64,000 nucleotides of DNA from Niallia alba (GCF_012933555.1 NZ_JABBPK010000001.1:1094001-1158000), one strand, 5' to 3'. Shown: positions 17,133 through 26,138, numbered from the stretch's first letter. The notes: generated by a model from the sequence alone, not told the origin. A program made the numbers and translations.

Positions 17133-17849
17133 ATGCAAATATACTGGACTAAAATAAATAAGATTATTGAGGAAACGCCAGAGGTTAAAACGTACCTACT
17201 CGACAGTCCGAAAGACTTTACATGGGAAGAAGGTTCCCACACCCATTTCGCACTGAAGGGTTTCAATGCCGGAGACAAACCAAACCGCAGTTTGATTCGC
17301 CATATGTCCATCTCTTCCTTACCGCACGAAAATGCAATCGGGATCACAACACGCATCAGAGAGCAGTGTTCTGAGTTTAAATCGATTTTAAGAAGCCTTG
17401 AAGTCGGCAATGAAGTTGCCATATTTAAAACTCATTCGAATTTACCGCTGAAAAGAGAAGACAAAAATGTTTACCTGCTGTCATCAGGTGTCGGTCTGGC
17501 AACTTATAGACCGATTGTATTGGATTATTTCGAACGTGCTGACAACGTCAATCAGATTCATTCTTTGAACATCGATTCGTCAAAAGCTTTCTTATTCACC
17601 GATATTTTTACATCTGCACCTGATAAGAAGTTCGAGGCACAGTTCGTCGATAACCGTAAAGATTATTATGAAGAAGTGAAAAATCTTGCTGCAGACAAGG
17701 ATGGTCTTTTCTATATTGTTGGCAGTGACGACTTCCTTGTGCAAAACATTGAAGTATTGCGTGAACAGGGTATCAAGCCAGAACAGATTATGCTTGATAA
17801 GCGTGCACAAGAATTGCCTAATTTTTTTTCAATTGAATCGTCCCTTTAA
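17133..17849 (+). CDS. FNR-type flavin oxidoreductase, probably iron-regulated
   Basis: 238 aa, ATG 17133 after AAGGAG. Ferredoxin-NADP reductase-like fold: an FAD-binding barrel with RHMSISSLP (the RxYS-type flavin motif) and a nucleotide-binding half beginning LLSSGVGLATYRPI and ending with YIVGSDDFLVQN. No Fe-S or haem domain is attached. The Fur-like box over its promoter suggests a role in iron acquisition, for example reduction of ferric siderophore or release of haem iron; that is inference. A truncated duplicate of its first 35 codons and its ribosome site is at 26210-26344. Confidence 0.75.
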   Translation: MQIYWTKINKIIEETPEVKTYLLDSPKDFTWEEGSHTHFALKGFNAGDKPNRSLIRHMSISSLPHENAIGITTRIREQCSEFKSILRSLEVGNEVAIFKTHSNLPLKREDKNVYLLSSGVGLATYRPIVLDYFERADNVNQIHSLNIDSSKAFLFTDIFTSAPDKKFEAQFVDNRKDYYEEVKNLAADKDGLFYIVGSDDFLVQNIEVLREQGIKPEQIMLDKRAQELPNFFSIESSL

Positions 17850-17883
17850 GCGGAATTTATGAAAAATGGTGATTGTAAATAAA

Positions 17884-18457
17884 AAATGAGGCTGGGACAA
17901 AACTAGATAGCCAATCTGTAAAGACGAACAATCTCTAATTTATCTCTTAAATAAAGGTTCCTTTTATACAATGGTTATTTATGTTTTTAAATATAGTCAA
18001 GTGTAAAAACTAATTCGTTCCATTGCGCTACAGAAACTCGCTTTCCGCGGGGAGCAACCTAAGCCTCCTCGGCTAAAGCCTGTGGGGTCTTAGGTTTTGC
18101 TCTACTTCCCGCAGGAGTCGAGTGTCTTCCGCTCCATTCCACTCTGTTTTTAAAGGCAATTCCCTAAAAAATATTGTTTTTTTAGAAAAAATGAATTAGT
18201 AGGAAATATGGAGCAGCCTGAATACACGTAGACTCCTATGGGAGCTGCGAGAAAGTCCGAGACCCTGCAGGCCATAGGCCGAAGCGGCTCGGCGCTCGCC
18301 CCATGGAAAGCGAAGTGTATTCAGGCTGCGGATATTAACACTAACTGTACTGAAACAGCCTTTTATAAAACTAATAAAACCCGAACAATCATTTAGGATT
18401 ATTTGATAGTTGTTCGGGTTTATCTATGACTGGAATACTTATGTCCCAGCCTCATTT
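17884..18457. repeat. MITE-like composite intergenic repeat, copy 2, with terminal inverted repeats
   Basis: About 574 bp with inverted ends AAATGAGGCTGGGACA and TGTCCCAGCCTCATTT. Inside are a region of CGCTTTCCGCGGGGAGC-type GC-rich palindrome (about 18030-18145) and a second palindrome with 15-bp arms GCAGCCTGAATACAC (18213-18227) and its complement (18315-18329). It is non-coding. The right end overlaps the desR stop codon, so the inverted repeat could terminate desR. The shorter related element is at 8891-9275. Confidence 0.8.
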
Positions 18458-19051
18458 AAACCATCCTTTTTCCTTAAATCTGGTGATGGCTTCTATTCGG
18501 TTTTTTACTTCTAGTTTATCTAGTATCATGCTGATATAGTTACGCACGGTTCCTGTTTTAATGGATAGCTCTTGGGCAATTTCTTTTGTGTTTTTGCCGC
18601 TCGCAACTAGCATAAGAACTTCTTTTTCCCGTTCTGTAAGGGGATTTTCTTCTTTATAGACATCATCAACCAATTCTGGTGCGTAAATTCTTCTACCTTC
18701 CATCACACTGCGGATGCTATTTGCCAAATCATCGCTTGGGCTATCCTTGAGCAAATAAGCCGATACGCCAGCTTTCAATGCACGCTGGAAATAGCCAGAT
18801 CTGGCAAAGGTAGTTAAAATAATGACCTTGCACGGATGGCTCATCAGTTCTTCAGCTGCTTCTAAACCTGTTTTAGCAGGCATTTCTATGTCCATTATAC
18901 AAATATCAGGATTTTTCTCTTTGACTAGCTGGATTGCTTCTTCACCATTGTTTGCTTTGCCGACAACCGTGATATCCTCTTCCAGATCAAGTAATGAACC
19001 CAATGCCCCTAAAAGAAGGCGTTGGTCTTCAGCAATGACAATGCGGATCAT
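18452..19051 (-). CDS. desR: DesR-like NarL-family response regulator
   Basis: 199 aa. Receiver domain at 1-115 with phospho-Asp in DICIMDIEMPAKTG, and a LuxR-type helix-turn-helix at about 135-195 (PLTEREKEVLMLVASGKNTKEIA, read in two parts). It overlaps the kinase gene by four bases. In Bacillus, DesR-P activates the acyl-lipid desaturase gene at low temperature; the desaturase lies upstream of this pair on the same strand, giving the classical des-desK-desR order. Its stop codon is inside the terminal inverted repeat of the downstream MITE-like element. Confidence 0.9.
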   Translation of the reverse strand: MIRIVIAEDQRLLLGALGSLLDLEEDITVVGKANNGEEAIQLVKEKNPDICIMDIEMPAKTGLEAAEELMSHPCKVIILTTFARSGYFQRALKAGVSAYLLKDSPSDDLANSIRSVMEGRRIYAPELVDDVYKEENPLTEREKEVLMLVASGKNTKEIAQELSIKTGTVRNYISMILDKLEVKNRIEAITRFKEKGWFK

Positions 19052-20181
19052 AATAAGTCCTCCTTTTCTATTATTTTTCCATCCCGTGGAACGGCGATTT
19101 TTACTATTGTTCCCTCATTGGCGGTAATTTCTAAAGTGCCGTTGATAAAATCCAATCTTTCTCTCATGCCCGCCAATCCGCTTCCTTTGTGAGCATCTTC
19201 CTTCTTAAAAGGAGTGGTTCCATTATCTTTGATTTCCATGATTGTTTCTTTTTTATTTTGGTTGATGCTTATGGAGCAAGCAGTAGCATGGCTATGTCGA
19301 ACCACATTTGTAACAGCTTCTTTTAAGCACATGCTAATAATGTTTTCTGCAATCGCTGAAACTCTTAGATTGGAAGCTATATCGTAAGTTAGGCTGATCT
19401 CAGCCGCTCCTAATATTTTTTTTACGAGTAGGAGCTCGTCTTTTAATTTTATGCCGCGCATTTCAGAGACCATTTTTCTGACTTCGTTTAGTGCTGTTCT
19501 AGAAGCATGCTGAATATCTTTCAGTTCCAGTCGGGCTTGCTCTGGATCCTTATAAACTAGCTTTCTTGCTAAATCACTTTTTAAACCAATAAGGGATAGT
19601 TTTTGTCCAAGAGTATCATGAAGATCTCTGGCAATTCGCTGTCTTTCTTCTAGTTTTACTAAATCGGAAATACGCTTATTCGCATCTTCTAGTTTTTCCT
19701 GTAGCTGATCCTTCTCTTTACGGTTCTGGATGGTCAAGGGTAATAAAATAACGCCAAACCAGATGATTAGCACAAAGGGAAGCTGCTTTATCAGCAAGGA
19801 ATCACCTATGATGATTTTGAAGTAAATCGCGAATGTTGTAACCGCTAAGTGTATAAAGTAAAGGATAAAAAAGGGAATCCGTTTTTTTATATTGCCGATA
19901 AAATAGGAAAGAAAAAAAGAAAAATACACATAGCTGTATGCATAAATGGCGATAGTAGATATCCCAATTAATAAGGATGGCCATAAATAAATTGTCCAGC
20001 CTTTTGAAAGATACGCGATTCTGTAAAATAGAAAAAATAAAATGGTTAGGATGATGCCAGCTATCACATCAACTGCTGCCGAGGCGTGGAATATAAAATA
20101 AAAGGGCAAAATGGTAAGCAACGTCCAAATATAAGGAGAAATGCCAGTGCTTTTTTTTAAAATCTCTAATCTTTTTATCAT
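19048..20181 (-). CDS. desK: DesK-like membrane-thickness/cold-sensing histidine kinase
   Basis: 377 aa. Five hydrophobic segments occupy about residues 15-155, the compact sensor seen in B. subtilis DesK. They are followed by a coiled-coil linker (REKDQLQEKLEDANKRISD), the HisKA_3 phospho-acceptor in ERQRIARDLHDTLGQKLS, and an HATPase domain with EAVTNVVRHSHA and GSGLAGMRERL. DesK changes from phosphatase to kinase when membrane lipids order at low temperature. It is coupled to desR and downstream of des. Confidence 0.9.
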   Translation of the reverse strand: MIKRLEILKKSTGISPYIWTLLTILPFYFIFHASAAVDVIAGIILTILFFLFYRIAYLSKGWTIYLWPSLLIGISTIAIYAYSYVYFSFFLSYFIGNIKKRIPFFILYFIHLAVTTFAIYFKIIIGDSLLIKQLPFVLIIWFGVILLPLTIQNRKEKDQLQEKLEDANKRISDLVKLEERQRIARDLHDTLGQKLSLIGLKSDLARKLVYKDPEQARLELKDIQHASRTALNEVRKMVSEMRGIKLKDELLLVKKILGAAEISLTYDIASNLRVSAIAENIISMCLKEAVTNVVRHSHATACSISINQNKKETIMEIKDNGTTPFKKEDAHKGSGLAGMRERLDFINGTLEITANEGTIVKIAVPRDGKIIEKEDLL

Positions 20182-20234
20182 TGTTTAGAACCTCGTTATT
20201 TATTGGCTGTTATTCATCCATTTTAACATAATCA

Positions 20235-20272
20235 AGCAGCAATTAATGGCATTAAACCTTATAATTGCTGCT
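20235..20272. other. Stem-loop between des and desK
   Basis: AGCAGCAATTA and its exact complement form an 11-bp stem with a 16-base loop. There is no T-run on the minus strand, so it is more likely a partial terminator or RNA-processing/stability element that sets des above desKR. Confidence 0.45.
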
Positions 20273-20308
20273 CAGATTAGTTGCTTCCATCAAAAGAGAC
20301 TTTTCGTT

Positions 20309-21340
20309 TTACTGCATTTCAGATCTTGCAGACATAGAAAGAGCTTTCTTTTGTTTTTTCCATTCATAAAAACTGATAAACTTTTTGTCTTTTTCATCCC
20401 ATAAACGGAATTTTAAAGAACGAAGACTGCTTGCCAGTGTTATAGTTGGAACATTCTGAAGAGGCTCCGTCTGTTGATGGACATGCTCTAAGTTGTAATT
20501 AGGCACTCTCGGACTTAAATGATGCACATGATGGTAGCCAATATTGCCAGTCAGCCATTGCATCCATTTTGGAAGGCGATAGAAGGAGCTTCCTTCTACT
20601 GCAGCCTTTACGTAATCCCAATTTTTATCTTCCTCAAAGTAAGTGTCTTCAAAGGTATGCTGCACATAAAACAGCCATACCCCAACAGATCCAGAAATAA
20701 GAAAGATCGGCAGCTGGACGAGTAAGAAAGAAGACCAGCCAAGCGTTGTTCCAAGAAGAACTACTAATAGCACGATAGAAATATTCGTTACATACGTATT
20801 TAACCTTTCCTTCGATCTAGCTCCTTTACGGTTGAATCGATTAGCTAATAGGAATTCATAAATAGGTCCTAATATAAACATGATGAACGGATTGCGGTAT
20901 AAACGATATTGGATTTTTACCATTAAAGAGGCATTTTCATACTCCTCTATCGTCATCATCCATAAATCGCCAACTCCGCGCTTATCCAGGTTGCTGCTTG
21001 TTGCATGGTGAATAGAATGGCTATGCTGCCATTTGCTATAGGGAAATAAGGTTAAGATTCCAGTAATTGTTCCTAAAATCTTATTGGCCTTACGGTTCTT
21101 GAAGAAAGAAAAGTGGCAACAATCATGAAAGATGATAAAAATTCTCACCAAAAATCCTGCCGCTGCTATTGAAAACACGAGGGTTAACATATATGAAATA
21201 CTCAAGCTTTTATAGGCAATAAACCAGAGTAAAAGAAAGGGCACAATAGTGTTGGCAAGCTGCCAGACACTTGCCTTTACAGTGGATTTCTCAAAAGGCG
21301 CAACAGCGGTTTTCAATTGTTTTAAGTTTTTTATATTCAT
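20309..21340 (-). CDS. des: Acyl-lipid fatty acid desaturase (Des)
   Basis: 343 aa from ATG 21340, preceded by GAAGGGAAG; the longer frame to 21415 overlaps the promoter. Integral-membrane desaturase with three histidine boxes binding the di-iron centre: HDCCH, HSIHH and HHVHH. Four to six hydrophobic helices lie between them. It introduces cis double bonds into membrane phospholipid acyl chains on cooling. The adjacent desKR pair supports DesKR-dependent regulation. Confidence 0.92.
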   Translation of the reverse strand: MNIKNLKQLKTAVAPFEKSTVKASVWQLANTIVPFLLLWFIAYKSLSISYMLTLVFSIAAAGFLVRIFIIFHDCCHFSFFKNRKANKILGTITGILTLFPYSKWQHSHSIHHATSSNLDKRGVGDLWMMTIEEYENASLMVKIQYRLYRNPFIMFILGPIYEFLLANRFNRKGARSKERLNTYVTNISIVLLVVLLGTTLGWSSFLLVQLPIFLISGSVGVWLFYVQHTFEDTYFEEDKNWDYVKAAVEGSSFYRLPKWMQWLTGNIGYHHVHHLSPRVPNYNLEHVHQQTEPLQNVPTITLASSLRSLKFRLWDEKDKKFISFYEWKKQKKALSMSARSEMQ

Positions 21341-21420
21341 TTTTTGCTTCCCTTCTATTAATGGATATCTATAGTATAAAGATGTACCAAACATATTTGC
21401 AGACATACATGTCATGTTGG

Positions 21421-21442
21421 CTATATGATATTTGTCATATAG
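21421..21442. promoter_or_regulatory. Candidate DesR operator
   Basis: CTATATGA-N6-TCATATAG is a perfect 8-bp inverted repeat 81 bp upstream of the des start. TGTCAT occurs both within it and a few bases closer to des (21410-21415). Assignment to DesR is inference from position. Confidence 0.45.
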
Positions 21443-21605
21443 AGAAATTTGCCCTTGAAAAAGTCATGTAATCAAGGGGCAAAGCGTAAGCTGAAATGAC
21501 AGTAATCAAGCATATTAAGTTTATATGTTTATCTTTTCCAAATTTGGAGAAGCCTATGTTTTTTTACTTTTTGTTTTGAAGTCATATCATAAAGGGAGGC
21601 TTGTT

Positions 21606-22181
21606 ATGAAAGAAATCCTTATGAAATATATGGAGAAATATACAACGCTAAAGGAAGAAGAGCAGCAGGCGATTATAGAAGAGATAGTAATAAAGGAATT
21701 TAATAAGGGGACTTATTTAATTAAACAGGGAGATTTCCCGACTAAGCATTGTTTTTTTGTATTGAAAGGGTGTGTAAGGCAATACCATGTAGAGGTGGAT
21801 GGAAAAGAAGTTACCACCAATTTTTTTACAGAAGAACAAGCAATTATGCTGGTTAATTTGGAAGAAGCGGGTCAAGCATCGAATTACTCCTTAAATTGTT
21901 TAGAAGACTGCGTATTGGTTGTTGCAGATGTTGAATCGGAACAAGAAGTGTACCAGCAATATAAGGGACTGGAATCTATGACCCGTCGTATGAGGGAAGC
22001 TTATCTAATTCATGCGCAACATGAATATGCAAAATTTATTCGTTCTTCCCCTGAAGAGCGCTATAAAGCAATCATTCAAACACGAGCAGATTTACTCCAA
22101 CGTGTACCCCAACATCAATTGGCAAGCTACCTAGGTATAACCCCTGAGTCATTAAGCAGAATCAAAAAGCGAATGCAATAA
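21606..22181 (+). CDS. Crp/Fnr-family transcriptional regulator
   Basis: 191 aa from ATG 21606 (AAGGGAGG upstream); the upstream open frame adds a non-conserved hydrophobic stretch. The cyclic-nucleotide-binding-type barrel spans about 10-120 (KGTYLIKQGDFP, FFVLKGCVRQYH). A C-terminal winged helix-turn-helix includes RVPQHQLASYLGITPESLSRIKKR. No Fe-S cysteine cluster like FNR is seen, and the cAMP-binding residues are not conserved, so the ligand is unknown. It is 33 bases upstream of the dehydrogenase gene, which it may control. Confidence 0.85.
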   Translation: MKEILMKYMEKYTTLKEEEQQAIIEEIVIKEFNKGTYLIKQGDFPTKHCFFVLKGCVRQYHVEVDGKEVTTNFFTEEQAIMLVNLEEAGQASNYSLNCLEDCVLVVADVESEQEVYQQYKGLESMTRRMREAYLIHAQHEYAKFIRSSPEERYKAIIQTRADLLQRVPQHQLASYLGITPESLSRIKKRMQ

Positions 22182-22214
22182 ACCTTCCCGATATATCTCT
22201 ATTAACTTAAGTCA

Positions 22215-23243
22215 ATGCAGTATCTGTATGATCCATCTACAATGATGAAAAAGGAATTCAAGGAGATAAAGAAGAAAGCTATTATTTCGGAAAAGTATGG
22301 AACGCCAGATACGCTTAAAGTAGGGGAGGTAGATAAGCCTATACCAAAAGATAAGGAAGTGCTTGTAAAAGTTTATGCATCATCCATTAATTTTGGCAAT
22401 CTTGCTCTTTTAACAGGAAAACCGCTGCCAGTGCGGTTGGCATTTGGACTTAAGAAACCGAAATATCGTATTCCTGGTGGGGACATTGCAGGAGTAGTGG
22501 AGGCTATAGGGAAGGATGTTACTAAACTACAGATTGGGAATCGGGTATATGGTGACTTAGCTAGTAGCGGCTGGGGTGCCTTTGCAGAGTATGCTGCTGT
22601 GGATGAAAAAGTATTGGCTTTAATGCCTAGTAATCTATCGTTTACAGAAATAGCCGGCGTCCCAATGGCAGGAACCACTGCACTACAAGCGATTAGAGAT
22701 ATAGGGAAGGTAAGGGCTGGACAAAATGTACTAATTCATGGCGCCTCAGGTGGTGTAGGAACATTTGCTGTCCAAATCGCAAAGGCATTGGGGGCAGAAG
22801 TAACGGCGGTGGTCAGTACTAGAAACGTAGATATTGTAAAATCCCTTGGTGCTGACCATGTGATTGATTATAAAAAAGACTACTTTGCGAATGATAGCAA
22901 GACCTTTGATGTGATTTTCGGAGTGAACGGATCCCAATCTATTTTTACCTATAAGAAAAAGCTAAAAGAAAATGGCGTATTCATTCATGTTGGTGGAGCT
23001 AATAGTCAATTCTATCAAACGATGCTATTAGGTCCCTTGTTATCCCTATTTGGAAAAAAGAAATTTATCCCCTTCCTGCAGAGACCAAATCAACAAGATT
23101 TAGTTTTTATAAATGGGCTAATAGAAGAAGGGAAAGTAAAGCCAGTAATGGATAGAAGCTATTCTCTAAAGGAGGTTCCAAAAGCATTTCAATATTTCGA
23201 AAAAGGGCATGCACAGGGAAAAGTGATTATTACAATAGAATAG
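22215..23243 (+). CDS. Zinc-free MDR-family NAD(P)-dependent oxidoreductase with altered start
   Basis: Quinone oxidoreductase/enoyl-reductase-like member of the medium-chain dehydrogenase family. GroES-like domain (about 20-140) with SSINFGNL and GGDIAGVV; Rossmann domain with GASGGVGTFAVQIAKALGA; C-terminal KAFQYFEKGHAQGKVII. No catalytic or structural zinc cysteine cluster. Relatives begin M-K-A-I-I; here the equivalent position (22272) is AAG, six bases after a good AAGGAG. The native start codon thus appears mutated, and translation must begin at an upstream ATG (22215, 22242 or 22245), none with a clear ribosome site. Expression may be weak. Confidence 0.8.
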   Translation: MQYLYDPSTMMKKEFKEIKKKAIISEKYGTPDTLKVGEVDKPIPKDKEVLVKVYASSINFGNLALLTGKPLPVRLAFGLKKPKYRIPGGDIAGVVEAIGKDVTKLQIGNRVYGDLASSGWGAFAEYAAVDEKVLALMPSNLSFTEIAGVPMAGTTALQAIRDIGKVRAGQNVLIHGASGGVGTFAVQIAKALGAEVTAVVSTRNVDIVKSLGADHVIDYKKDYFANDSKTFDVIFGVNGSQSIFTYKKKLKENGVFIHVGGANSQFYQTMLLGPLLSLFGKKKFIPFLQRPNQQDLVFINGLIEEGKVKPVMDRSYSLKEVPKAFQYFEKGHAQGKVIITIE

Positions 23244-23258
23244 GTCGAATAGTTTTCA

Positions 23259-23288
23259 GGGACAAGGGGTCTGTCCCTTTTGTCCTTG
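23259..23288. repeat. GGGACA/TGTCCC palindromic repeat, copy 1
   Basis: GGGACAAGGGGTCTGTCCC followed by TTTTGTCC. The same design recurs at 28214-28241 and 29313-29340. Confidence 0.6.
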
Positions 23289-23441
23289 GGAGCGCTCAGT
23301 TTGGGACATAGGGCTATTGACAAGTGAAGCTATTCTGCGATACTATATACCGGTAGTAAGTAATACTTAATATGTGTGACACATACTACCTAAGAATATA
23401 GTACTTTGAAAATATGGTGAATTATAAATGGGGTTGAAAAG

Positions 23442-23786
23442 GTGGAAAATATTACAGAAATGCTAAAAGGAGTGCTTGAGGGGTGTGTGCTTGAGATCAT
23501 CAGCCGTGGGGAAACTTACGGATATGAAATCACGCAACAGCTGCGAGAACTTGGCTTCACGGATGTAGTGGAAGGAACAGTTTATACGATTACCATGCGG
23601 TTGGAGAAAAACAATTTGGTGGATATCGAGAAAAAGCCATCTAATATGGGACCTCCAAGGAAATTTTATACTTTAAATGGAGCTGGCCAAGAGCAACTTA
23701 AAATGTTTTGGGCAAAATGGGAATTTGTCTCTAGCAAAATTACTGAACTTAAAACAAAAAAATCAAAAGGGGATAACATTATATGA
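23442..23786 (+). CDS. PadR-family transcriptional repressor
   Basis: 114 aa, GTG start at 23442. PadR winged helix: [20 protein letters not shown] (helix 1-2), then [15 protein letters not shown] (recognition helix) and the [16 protein letters not shown] wing and dimer helix. Short PadR-s subtype. It overlaps the DUF1048 gene by four bases (ATGA). Such pairs normally repress a drug or peptide ABC transporter immediately downstream; here only the first codons of that ATPase survive (24398). Confidence 0.9.
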   Translation: MENITEMLKGVLEGCVLEIISRGETYGYEITQQLRELGFTDVVEGTVYTITMRLEKNNLVDIEKKPSNMGPPRKFYTLNGAGQEQLKMFWAKWEFVSSKITELKTKKSKGDNII

Positions 23787-24124
23787 GTATTTTTGATAAA
23801 ATTATTGGCAGTTTGGAAGATGAGCGTGAATGGAAGGAGATGGAGGCACGTGCGAAGGCTCTTCCGGTTGAGTACCACCATGCATACAAAGCTATTCAAA
23901 AATATATGTGGACTGCTGGTGGTGCTCCGACCGACTGGAAGGACAGCAGTCGTATCTTTTCCGGTATACTGGAGCTCTTGGAGGAAGGAGCAGCGGAAGG
24001 CAAGCGAGTTACTGACCTAACAGGCGAGGATGTAGCAGATTTTTGTGACGAGCTAGTGAAGGATGAGCAAACTTGGAAGGATAAGTATCGTAAGAAGTTG
24101 AACGATACCATTGGTCGTGGATAA
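23783..24124 (+). CDS. DUF1048-family protein, PadR partner
   Basis: 113 aa, mainly helical and acidic, start overlapping the padR stop. The sequence pattern [20 protein letters not shown] and the [17 protein letters not shown] region are those of DUF1048 proteins, which nearly always follow PadR genes in Bacillus and whose molecular role is not established. A terminator-like stem (24247-24300) lies between it and the broken ABC gene. Confidence 0.85.
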   Translation: MSIFDKIIGSLEDEREWKEMEARAKALPVEYHHAYKAIQKYMWTAGGAPTDWKDSSRIFSGILELLEEGAAEGKRVTDLTGEDVADFCDELVKDEQTWKDKYRKKLNDTIGRG

Positions 24125-24246
24125 CGGTCACACTCTAGTGAACCTTAACCAAATATTTACGATGCAAATCTGAAAATTTAGTTTGAGTTGCTTTACACGA
24201 AAATATTGGGAATGAGAGCATTATGAACCAAATAATAGCTATATGG

Positions 24247-24300
24247 ACTGAATAGTTGTTACCAAGGTAAATTACCATCTTAACTATTCAGTTATATTTT
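24247..24300 (+). terminator. Terminator after padR-DUF1048
   Basis: ACTGAATAGTT and AACTATTCAGT form an 11-bp stem; the loop contains a weaker inner pairing (GGTAA with TTACC). It is followed by TATATTTTTT. Confidence 0.6.
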
Positions 24301-24397
24301 TTAACTGTGTAGTCAGTAATACAGAATATCAGTATGGCTAAGTAGAGATGGAGTCAATATAGCTTCCGCAGGCACTTTAAATAAGGAGGAAATTTAT

Positions 24398-24493
24398 ATG
24401 AGTAATGTACCAATTTCTGTAAAAGGGGTTAAAGAAATCCTTTAAAGACAAAGAAGTATTAAAGGAGGGGATTTTGAGGTTCGGCGTGGATGT
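24398..24493 (+). pseudogene. ABC transporter ATPase, first ~30 codons only, frameshifted
   Basis: After a strong AAGGAGG site the ATG at 24398 reads MSNVPISVKGVKE. A frameshift hides the expected SFKDKEVLKG and DFEVRRG segments, the N-terminal strands of a bacitracin/drug-type ABC ATPase, which can be read in adjacent frames. The sequence then stops at the palindromic repeat (24494); Walker A and the remainder, and any permease, are gone. It matches the gene expected downstream of padR-DUF1048. Confidence 0.7.
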
Positions 24494-24550
24494 TGGTGTC
24501 AGGCACCGTAAAAAGACAGTTGTCTTTTGATGGTGCCTGACACCATTTTT
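24494..24550. repeat. GGTGTCAGGCACC-type palindromic repeat, copy C
   Basis: The most perfect copy: TGGTGTCAGGCACC at the left, GGTGCCTGACACCA at the right, inner arms AAAAGACA and TGTCTTTT, then TTTTT. It abuts the truncated ABC gene on one side and the 3' end of the Rieske oxidoreductase on the other. Confidence 0.9.
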
Positions 24551-24560
24551 CATAATTTAG

Positions 24561-26138
24561 TTAATAACCAGAGTCTTCTGAGGTAAGATTATCTATCAGT
24601 TTATAATCATATTTTTGTAATGGCTTCTCTGCAGGTCCTTCCAGCACTTCCCCTGCATACGAGAATCTAGAACCATGGCACGGGCAATCCCAAGATCGTT
24701 CACCATTATTCCATTTCACTTCACACCCCATATGAGTACAAGTTGTATCTACGATATGAAGCATACCCTCTTTATCTTTATAAGCCCCTTTTCTGTGCCC
24801 ATCAATGTCAATAACAGCCCCCTCATCGTTGGCTAGATGATGGATACTCTTCTGAGGAATTTCTAATTTCCCTTTAATTAAATGACTAACAACGTTCGCA
24901 TTTTCCGTTAAGAAGTTTTTCAGACTTGGATTCGGATGAAAACGGGAGGGAGAATATAATTCCTGGTATTTGTTCTTTTTTCCTAGTATGATATCACGGA
25001 ATAAAAGCGCAGCTACGGTTCCATTTGTCATCCCCCATTTCCGATATCCACTAGCGATTAATATATTTTTTTGACCAGGGGTAATTTCGCCAATGTAAGG
25101 AATCTTATCCAGTGTAACTAAATCTTGAGCTGACCAACGGTATGTAATATTTTCAATGCCGAATACTTGTTGACCGAAAGTCTCCAAGGCCTCGTAATGT
25201 TTGAGTGTTTCCCCTCCTTGTCCTGTTTTATGACTTTCTCCAGATATAAGAATCATTTCTTCGCCATTGATTGTTGCATAGCGGAGAGATCTTTTCGGTT
25301 CCTCGGCACTAATATACATTCCACCTGGATATTCTGTTTTTATTTTAGCAGCAATAATATAGGAACGGTCTGCATGCATTCTTGTAGAGTAAAGTCCTGC
25401 CCCTTCATAAAAAGGGAAATGAGAACAGGTAAGAACGTATTTTCCTGTAATTCGAGCTCCTCCACGGGTAAGCACGACGGGGTGTTCGCCAGTTTCTATA
25501 TCTACAGCTGTTGTATTTTCAAAGATGTATCCACCTTTTTCGGTAATTATTTTTGTAAGATGAGCCAAGTATTTAAGTGGATGGAATTGTGCTTGATTTT
25601 TCATAACAAGTGCATTAAATATTTCTAAATCGAAAGGGAGTTTATTTACGAGTTCGCCTTCAATAAGAAGCTCCTTATAGGCATCTGCCTCTTTTTCTAG
25701 TTTAAGTGCATATTCTTCTGTTGTGCTATAAACATATGCATCTTGCTGAGTGAACTCACAATCAATTTGATGTTTATTGATTGTTTCTTGAACAAAGTTT
25801 AAAGCATCTGTGTTCGCCTCGTAGTATAATCTTGCCATAGTGTTCCCAGCATAGCGGATTAGTTCATCATAGATTAAATCATGCTGGGCAGTGATTTTAG
25901 CTGTGGTATGTCCTGTTGTCCCGTTCAGTAATTTGTCTGCTTCGATAATAGCAACTTTCAGCCCTTCATTCGCCAGCAGATAGGCAGAAGTAATGCCTGT
26001 AATGCCACTACCTACAATAACGACATCAACTTGCACGTCATGCTCAAGGCGGGGGTACTCTGGTAAATGAGTCGTGTTTATCCAATATGATTCTGCGTTA
26101 GGCGGTAATTTTCCATTGTAATTAGCGTTGGTGGTCAC
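24561..26138 (-). CDS. FAD-dependent oxidoreductase with C-terminal Rieske domain (YhfW-like)
   Basis: 525 aa, GTG start at 26138 behind GGAGG. N-terminal DAO-type FAD domain (about 35-390) with the dinucleotide motif VVIVGSGITGITSAYLLANEG and a later ILIASGYRKWGMTNG flavin-contact segment. A Rieske [2Fe-2S] domain occupies about 430-520, with ligands in CTHMGC and CPCHGSRF. This two-domain layout is that of Bacillus YhfW. The substrate is unknown; amine or amino acid oxidation coupled to the Fe-S centre is plausible. Monocistronic. Confidence 0.88.
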   Translation of the reverse strand: MTTNANYNGKLPPNAESYWINTTHLPEYPRLEHDVQVDVVIVGSGITGITSAYLLANEGLKVAIIEADKLLNGTTGHTTAKITAQHDLIYDELIRYAGNTMARLYYEANTDALNFVQETINKHQIDCEFTQQDAYVYSTTEEYALKLEKEADAYKELLIEGELVNKLPFDLEIFNALVMKNQAQFHPLKYLAHLTKIITEKGGYIFENTTAVDIETGEHPVVLTRGGARITGKYVLTCSHFPFYEGAGLYSTRMHADRSYIIAAKIKTEYPGGMYISAEEPKRSLRYATINGEEMILISGESHKTGQGGETLKHYEALETFGQQVFGIENITYRWSAQDLVTLDKIPYIGEITPGQKNILIASGYRKWGMTNGTVAALLFRDIILGKKNKYQELYSPSRFHPNPSLKNFLTENANVVSHLIKGKLEIPQKSIHHLANDEGAVIDIDGHRKGAYKDKEGMLHIVDTTCTHMGCEVKWNNGERSWDCPCHGSRFSYAGEVLEGPAEKPLQKYDYKLIDNLTSEDSGY

